Below, piece after piece: positions 19,867 through 25,759 of a stretch of DNA of 25,759 nucleotides. Below the pieces are notes generated by a model. It did no database searches and was not told the origin of the DNA. It saw nothing but the letters and a program-made list of their open reading frames with translations. The stretch's first letter is position 1. Each line of letters starts with the position of its first letter. Both the position numbers and the translations under genes were made by a program. Origin of the DNA: Candolleomyces eurysporus (Eukaryota > Basidiomycota > Agaricomycetes > Agaricales > Psathyrellaceae); NCBI GenBank assembly GCA_027579435.1, contig JANBPK010001597.1, forward strand, positions 1 to 25,759. Reading direction: 5' to 3'.

Positions 19867-22099
19867 ATGATTGATCTTCTGCAATATCCGAGGACTGTGT
19901 CGATTATCCTCCTTTTCTTGACATTCATCTTGAAGCGAGCTACCTCAAGAAACCGTATTTCTTTGCCTCCAGGTCCTAGAGGATACCCGATCATTGGTAA
20001 TGTCTTTGACATTAGTGACGAGCGTCCGTGGATAAGCTATTCAAAGTTAGCAAAGAAATATGGTACGTTCTTTGAAGCTCACTATTCGGGGGCCACCATC
20101 GTTCCCTGGAGATCTCACAAAGTTAACGACATTTTCAGGCGACATCGTTATGGTGGAAGTCTTTGGGACGAAGATCCTTATCTTGTCCTCATCCCAGCGT
20201 GCGACGGACCTCCTGGAAGGCCGGTCTTCAATATACTCAGACCGGCCGAGATATACGATGTTGCTCGAACAGTGGGTCCGATTCTTTCCTTCTCCCATAC
20301 TACATGCGGCGTGTGCTATAATCTGACTATTTAGCTTGGTGTAGTATGGGCTTTGGTGCATTCATTGGACTTCTGCCCTACGGGCCCAAGTGGCGGCGCC
20401 AACGTCGTACGTTCCACCAGCACTTTGACTCAAAAGTCATCTCTCGATACCATCCGGCAATGTCTCATGCGTCTGTGGAATTTGCGAAAGATATGCTATC
20501 CAGCCCAAAGCGCTTCGCCTACCATACGCGAAAGTCAGTGACATGAAGTAATGTTTTCCGTTCCATACTAATCCAGCCCAACATGCAACATTTCACAGCT
20601 TCTTCACGAGGATTATCATTAAAGCTGCCTACGGGCTTGATATCTCAGCCGACTCAGATGATGCCTATATGGTCGGAATGAAGGACGTAGCCGAAGGCTT
20701 CCTTGAAGCGACCGTCCCAGGAAGGTTTTTGGTTGATATGATTCCTGCTCTGAAATACGTACCAAGGTGGATGCCTGGGACAAGCTGGCAACGATACGCC
20801 GATCATCACAAGAAGAAGATTTACGAAGTTAAGATGGAACCTTTTGAGCGTGTTCTGAAAGCTACGGTCAGTACGATCTCGTCTCATTTAAGTGACTACG
20901 ATTCACAAAGAAGTACCTTCATGCTGATTGACATCGTGTTTTTGACGCAGGGAGAGGGACGTGGTGAGCCAAGCGTACTGTCCCGAATTATCGACACATT
21001 GCTACCACCGGAAGATCCAGGCAGGAAGGAAGAAGAGGAACTTGCGTGCGATCTTGGGGTTAGTGCCTACCTCGGTAAGTCCAAGCTGAGTTCATGGGTC
21101 GGTATTCCTTGTTCACTCACTTCATTTTCGTTCCCTGTAGGAGGCTCCGATACGGTACGTCGAATACTGAAGAAAGGACTCCCATCACATTGACTTCGTC
21201 CCATATTCCTAGAGCGTCGGAACAATGTTGACGTTTATTTTGCTTATGGCCATGTACCCAGAAGTTCAAAGGCGAGCTCAAGCTGAACTTGATCATTTTG
21301 TGAGCGCAGGACGACTCCCGACCTTTGAAGATCGGCCCAATCTCCTCTACGTGAGCGCTGTGCTCCGGGAATTGTTCAGATGGCACCAACTGGCTCCGTT
21401 AGGTGCGAATTTGTCTTCAACATCCCCTCTTTGCTGCTGTCAGCTGAGATTTGGCGTCAATCACATTTGGGTTGTTAGGTCTTCCCCATGCCACGACAGA
21501 GGACGATATCTACGATGGTTATTTTATACCGAAAGGTACAATTGTCGTAGGTAATATTTGGTGAGTACGACTGCATAACAAGATGATCGGAAAGCTGAAG
21601 ACGGACTAGGGATATCATGCAAAACGGAGAGTTGTTCCCCAACCCACATGTGTTCGATCCCGATCGGCATATCAAGAATGGTCAGATTAACCAGGACATT
21701 ATTGACCCCATACCTCCAAGCTTTGGGTACGGTCGTCGGTAAGCATACTCTTGAAATTATCGGGGCCTGAACAACTTCCTGATATCTCGTTCTTAGGATT
21801 TGTCCCGGCCGCCATCTGGCTTTAGACTCGATCTATCTAGTGGCCACGACGATTCTAGCCGTGTTTGACATTTCACCGGCTAGAGATGAGGCGGGAAACT
21901 CGACGCTCGAGCCCTCTTTTGGAGGGAAAATACTGATGTACGTATCGATGCCACCACCTTTTGACCCTCTCCACAAACGTTTGCTAATTAATTGTGTTCT
22001 GCTGTTCCTCGCGCTAGGGTTCCTGAGCCTTTCGAATGCATCATCACTCCTCGTTCCGGTCGCCATGCAGAGTTGATTCGAAACCTGGAAATTCAGTAA
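19867..22099 (+). CDS. Microsomal cytochrome P450, copy 2
   Basis: Tandem paralogue of the P450 at 16986–19193, with eleven exons of identical lengths: 19867–20062, 20139–20271, 20345–20533, 20599–20866, 20951–21074, 21141–21154, 21213–21402, 21479–21560, 21610–21738, 21797–21937 and 22018–22099, 515 residues. The introns differ in length and sequence. The membrane anchor, PPGP, GGSDT (304–308), ELFR (361–364) and the heme loop [14 protein letters not shown] with Cys444 are all kept, so it should be active. The PERF region reads FDPDRH (Glu to Asp; Arg kept). Other changes fall in the B–C and F–G regions that contact substrate in P450s, and in the segment after GGSDT. An upstream in-frame ATG at 19768 would add 33 residues but is not conserved in copy 1. 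Substrate unknown; divergence suggests a shifted specificity. Confidence 0.93.
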
Positions 22100-22245
22100 C
22101 CGAATTACTCGAGTAAACAAGTTGTATAATACAAGAAAGTCCAAGACCCGGAGTCAGTTCAGAATTGTCCTTCTGCCAGTGAGAGCGCTATTATTGTTCA
22201 ATCGTCAAAGTCCGACTGCTGCCACTATTACGAGGTTACGCAAAA

Positions 22246-23201
22246 TTACACAACGGGCTCAAGGAACCAGAGCTTCGAACCGTCAATGAGTGCTTGGACT
22301 CGGAAGGAAATCAGAAGAAACGAAAACTCACTTGATTCGGATTCTGATAATTACAGGGCCACATTTGGAGCTGCACACGATGTCAAACCAATACACTCGA
22401 ATGTTGGACGTGCTGTTACACCTACCTGATTTCCATTGGTCAGAACTCCATCAGTCAAATCCAAGCACTGAAACTGGGACTTCCATCGAATATGGTCCTC
22501 TGGTACGATGACCACATTCGTGACCCAGTGTTCAAATTGTTGATTCGGATTCGTGCCTTCGCAAGTCCAGATTTGCAGCTTCCCAGCGTTGGTGTTGCCA
22601 TCTGTGACGTCGAGGCACTTTTCTGTGGCTAGAGGCTGGATTCGGTCATTGTTGAAGTGCCAGACTTGCTCAGGTCGCCAGATGTCCGGCCGACAGTCCT
22701 TAAATTCAACTTTTAGGCGTGAGGCTGTCAAGTAGATTGAGTACGAAGGCCAACCTGGATCTGAACGGGAGATCCATCGGATTCTCCCATAGCCGTTATA
22801 CATTTCGACGAGCTCGCCGACGGCCTGATTCGGTAAATGCTGGCCAACGGAAGGTTATTCGGACAGGCCGTGTGGCTGTCTACCGGAAGAGGGGTGTTGG
22901 GGTAGTGATACAAAAGGTATGTCTGATACTGAAGCACGGGTTAGCTGCATGGCGGATACGCTTACAGTTAGGTGGGACGTACATCATACCAGCAATAATG
23001 CGTGCCAACAGACCCATCAGGGTGGTTCTGCTGGTACGTACACTGGATGTATTGACTGAACGTTGTCGTCCCAGCCAGACGGACAACTGTATTGTTGAAT
23101 GCCAGGTGATTAGCGCATCCGTGAAGGCCCGGGGGTCGGGCGGGCTGAGCCAAACCAAGGCTGAAAAGGGATGCCCATGCAAGGAGGAAGGTCAAGATCA
23201 T
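22246..23201 (-). CDS. Secreted ricin-B-type (beta-trefoil) lectin with N-terminal Cys domain
   Basis: Probable extracellular carbohydrate-binding protein of 243 residues. Exons: 23201–22983, 22928–22755, 22698–22426, 22370–22332 and 22272–22246; introns are 54–59 bases and all junctions are in phase 0. The signal peptide MILTFLLAWASLFSLGLA is followed by an ~85-residue region with four Cys (HGCANH, YIQCTY, HYCWYD, TACPNN) that I cannot assign to a family. From about residue 104 comes a beta-trefoil: KCITAMGESDGSPVQIQDC, EQVWHF, KCLDVTDGNTNAGKLQIWTC, NQQFEHW, QCLDLTDGVLTNGNQLQMWPC and NQLWFLE, i.e. repeated CLDL, QxW-type and Cys pairs. No catalytic domain is attached. Intron 2 uses an AAG acceptor, chosen because it alone gives a clean trefoil; the 9-codon last exon (stop included) also uses AAG and is less certain. 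A duplicate of its 3' end lies at 19303–19448. Confidence 0.82.
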
Positions 23202-23241
23202 TTTGAAAGATGCGTTAGCGGATTGAAGTGCAGTTGAGCAG

Positions 23242-23249
23242 TATTTATA
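23242..23249 (-). promoter_or_regulatory. TATA box of lectin gene
   Basis: The minus strand reads TATAAATA, 41 bases before the lectin ATG; the same octamer stands before the carboxylesterase gene. An ambiguous N lies just beyond, at 23260. Confidence 0.65.
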
Positions 23250-24201
23250 TGCATGGGTANGAGGAATGCCGTCGGTGTTGGAGCGCCTCGACGAAGCCCC
23301 GGTCTGTCGGGATTCGGTCTAAAGTGGGTTCAAGGTTGTGGTAAGAATCAGAACGAACGGATGTTCCGTAGGTTGTGTGTATAAGTACTCTCACCAACTG
23401 CCAACCTTCTTGAGAAATGCATGCGGTACTGACAACGTCATTTAGCATGTCGTGGGCTAGGCTTTCATTTCCCCTCACGGGACTCATTCGGCTCGCGCCA
23501 CCAGATGTTATGCAATGGAAATCCTGAAGCGGAGGCTCCTTGAACCCGAAAATATCTAGCATTTAATGTGAGGAGATTTGCTGGGCTCTTCTCAGGCTCT
23601 ATCCTTGACATTCTCATGACATAAAACTGCGTCGGGAGCATCTATTATTGGAAGGATTTGGACCATTTGATAGAAATCAGGGCAAGACACCTTCGGCGCT
23701 GCAGGCCGACCATCTTGTCGATCAGACTTTTCCACTCTCACTCCACTGGGTGAAGGCGTATCAATTGCTTGAGCGCTGAGCGTCAATGCCGGTCTGCTTT
23801 GAAGTTCCGGCGGCAAGCTCCGCTCTGATGTTATTGGCGGGGCTTTGATTTCGCTTGTTCTTGCTCTCGAGCGAGAATTATGTGTGACCTCCCAGCCCCC
23901 CAAAGAGCTTCGACTTCGCCGAACTACCTGAAGACGTTGGCGGGCACATCTTTGAGATAGTGTCTGAATCGGATCCCAAGCATGCATTGGGTTGTGCTCT
24001 TGTATCAAGGACGATCAGATCTTGGTGAGTCTGTATCACCACATCGCTGAATATTGAGAATTAAAATTGGTCTTCTTTCGTGAGGGTGGAGCCAAATCTT
24101 TACCACTCTATTATCCTCGACTCGAGTTGGCGAGCAGAAGCGCTGCATAAAACGGCGCAAAATTATGCAAACCACCGGATTTCCTCGCGTCGCACCTGGA
24201 A
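23250..24201. other. Intergenic; possible disordered minus-strand open frame 23987–23592
   Basis: Upstream region of the lectin gene. A minus-strand frame is open from the ATG at 23987 to a stop at 23592 (132 codons), rich in Ser, Arg and Pro and without a family signature. It could be an exon of an unknown gene or chance. I found nothing else. Confidence 0.25.
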
Positions 24202-24849
24202 TAACTTGTGATTAACGACAGCCAAGGCCTGTGTTGGATTGTGCCAGCCCTCCTGGAAGCTTGCACCAATGTCAAGTCACTCGTAGTGTGGGCTGTGACG
24301 CTATTTCCATCCCCCACCCAGAACTTGCAGACGGTGATGTCTTCGACGTCGTTTCTGGCACTCAATCGATTATCCATTATGAACCCTGCTGCGTTTCCAC
24401 CGGGAAACCGCGCATTTTCTCTTGCAATATTCCAGAATTTAAGTCATCTATCCATTCCGTGGGATCTAGGAGGCGACTGGAACCGGAGATCATTGAAGGA
24501 GATTCAATATCTCACACACCTTTCTATCGACATGGCCATACGATCATACATCCGAGATTGCGCGCGACAGCTGAAGGAGATCCATCGCCGGGACCAACCC
24601 ACTTCCGACGAGCTTGAGCAGATCGCGTTTCCTAGTGGAGCTGATCAATGTAGCCTCAGAGGAGAATTCATGGCATTCTTACGAAGAAGCGATACTTTCA
24701 GAAATCCACCGACCTTCTTCACGCGGAACTTGTTCAGTTGCACGATATCGACGCGCGTGGCAATTCCTGAAACTGTGCTCGGGGAAGATTCCGAGGCCCG
24801 TCGCTTCAGCCACCCTCGAGAATTGATCGCATCACGGAGGCCGCAATGA
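24202..24849 (+). pseudogene. F-box/LRR-like protein fragment
   Basis: Resembles the leucine-rich C-terminal part of Agaricomycete F-box proteins: ALLEACTNVKSLVVW, then LNRLSIMNP, LAIFQNLSHLSIPWD and IQYLTHLSIDMAI, which are regularly spaced LxxLxI strands. The frame runs to the stop at 24849. There is no in-frame ATG before 24337, no F-box, and a stop closes the frame just upstream, so the 5' two-thirds is missing or lies in exons I could not find. The last ~70 residues lose the leucine pattern. Probably a truncated relic, but a spliced gene cannot be excluded. Confidence 0.45.
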
Positions 24850-25040
24850 TTGTCGAAACCTTCCAGACGGAATCTGTGCCATTGCCACTGAACTCCCCAA
24901 TCGCGCCTCAAGCATTCTCATCTGCAATTCAACCAACATATAATACATCCACTACATTTCATATAATACTAGTTTATACGCGGCTCTTTCTTGTCCTTAA
25001 GAAGCTCCGTCAAAACTTGGCGCAGCTGGCGTAAGGTTCT

Positions 25041-25499
25041 TCAGCAGACGTCGGGAACACCTCCGGTCCAGGAGACATAGGCATCGGAGATGTAGTAGTC
25101 ATTACTCATTTTGTCCCACCAGCTAAAGAACAAGAGAGATTATCAGCACTCTGTAGACGAGAACAAAAGAAGACGGTGCGATTGNAAAAAAAAAACGTAC
25201 TCCCATGCGTTGACGGTTTCGCCTCGAACTCGGCACGTAATTGTAATGCTCTGGCCATTGTTATATTGGCCGACAGCCTCACAAGAGGTCCTCTCGCATC
25301 GTCGGTACCTGACACCGTCCGTATTAACAGTGGCAGTGACCGGAGCACGGGCGTGCAACTCGACGGGGGACGCCTCCCTGACGCCGAGAGCAGCAATCTT
25401 TTCCTTGACGGCGTCGTTGGCGGTCGCAGGGTTCGCACTGGGAGCCGCAGAGGNGAGGAGAATGAAGGGTGCAAGGAGAAAAGCAGCGGAAAGCTTCAT
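25041..25499 (-). CDS. Small secreted protein with bacterial-type SH3 (SH3b) domain
   Basis: Secreted protein of 126 residues; SH3b domains bind peptides or cell-wall glycans, and function here is unknown. Exons 25499–25201 and 25122–25041, intron 25200–25123 (GTACG…CTTTAG), in frame. The signal peptide MKLSAAFLLAPF… is followed by a probable propeptide up to LHARAP. The SH3b domain covers about residues 53–126: VNTDGVRYRRCERTSCEAVG, then GQSITITCRV, then DYYISDAYVSWTGGVPDVC, with Cys residues that could form disulfides. Two ambiguous bases affect it: the N at 25454 falls in a signal-peptide codon, and the N at 25185 lies beside an A-run (T-run on the coding strand) within the intron. A bacterial origin of the domain has been discussed for such proteins in general; nothing in this gene shows recent transfer. 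Confidence 0.82.
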
Positions 25500-25759
25500 T
25501 GTGAATGTGCTGTAGGTTTGGTGGCAGGAGTGTTTGAGTTGGCTGGAAGAAGGTGGCGACGTCGGAGCTGGGCCAATCTCTTGGTAAATAACCCGAGGCA
25601 AGGGCTAGGATGGGCGAGGAATAACCTACCCTTGTAACTTGAGCTGACCAAATCTATGTTGTGCGTTGGATCGTTATCGCGAGTCGAGCCAAATCGAATT
25701 GTACTGCGGTTGCTGGTCGTCGCTGAACCAGACCTTGGTAGTCTTATCGAAACAGCTGA
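25500..25759. other. Upstream flank of SH3b gene to window end
   Basis: Presumed promoter of the leftward SH3b gene. No TATA box, repeat or further coding signature was recognised. Confidence 0.4.

Larger units (their letters stand above)
16574..22366. repeat. Tandem duplication of about 2.9 kb (two units)
   Basis: Unit 1 is about 16574–19449 and unit 2 about 19450–22366. Each runs from the SDR last exon through a P450 gene into the 3' end of a leftward lectin gene. Homology covers exons, 5' flanks (for example ccaaggtacgtaac at 16770 and 19636) and 3' flanks (cacttgattcggattctgataattac at 19411 and 22330). The junction at about 19449 fuses lectin 3' sequence to SDR sequence, as expected from an unequal tandem duplication. 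Confidence 0.88.

Noticed and set aside
16986..22099. Complete secondary-metabolite gene cluster
   Set aside because: SDR and P450 genes alone are not enough; there is no terpene synthase, PKS, NRPS or transporter in the window.
22198..22224. Alternative last lectin exon after an ATAG acceptor
   Set aside because: It needs a 107-base intron, longer than all others in the gene, and gives a tail that fits the trefoil less well than the exon at 22272–22246.
22246..23201. Two-chain ribosome-inactivating toxin
   Set aside because: Only the ricin-B type sugar-binding fold is present; there is no N-glycosidase A-chain or other catalytic domain.

Overview
The window reads as nuclear DNA of a mushroom-forming basidiomycete (Agaricomycetes). 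Coding sequence is cut by many short GT–AG introns (about 41–84 bases). The families are typical of that group: NACHT/TPR NLR-like protein, FunK1 kinases, microsomal P450s, fungal SDR, type-B carboxylesterase, ricin-B lectin, secreted SH3b protein. There is no bacterial or viral signature. All gene models below were assembled by hand from splice sites, frame and motif continuity; none has been checked by transcripts or database search.

Layout. 1–2738 (−): NACHT-TPR protein, its C-terminus cut by the window edge. 3468–4693 (−): single-pass membrane protein with an ectodomain of the galactose-binding-like kind. 5262–5715 (+): a Pmp3/UPF0057 proteolipid split over five tiny exons. 6689–8579 (−): secreted type-B carboxylesterase, seven exons, with a TATA box. 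9649–14752 (+): three tandem FunK1 kinase copies, each lacking a different part of the catalytic machinery. 15253–16672 (+): short-chain dehydrogenase, nine exons. 16986–19193 and 19867–22099 (+): two tandem P450 genes with eleven exons each and identical exon lengths. 22246–23201 (−): secreted ricin-B lectin. 24202–24849 (+): F-box/LRR-like fragment. 25041–25499 (−): secreted SH3b-domain protein.

Two structural stories stand out. First, the ancestral order SDR–P450–lectin was duplicated in tandem as a unit of about 2.9 kb. The copy boundary still holds a lectin 3' fragment (−) joined to an SDR last-exon fragment (+) between the two P450 genes. Second, the FunK1 array contains one pseudogene and two pseudokinase-like copies with non-overlapping lesions: one has lost the N-lobe and reads the catalytic loop out of frame, one has lost the N-lobe and the DFD segment, and one has HGD changed to DAN. 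The SDR and P450 genes are adjacent and co-oriented, so they could act together in oxidative metabolism, but no backbone synthase is present here. Five single ambiguous N bases, three of them beside A/T homopolymers, point to unresolved base calls.
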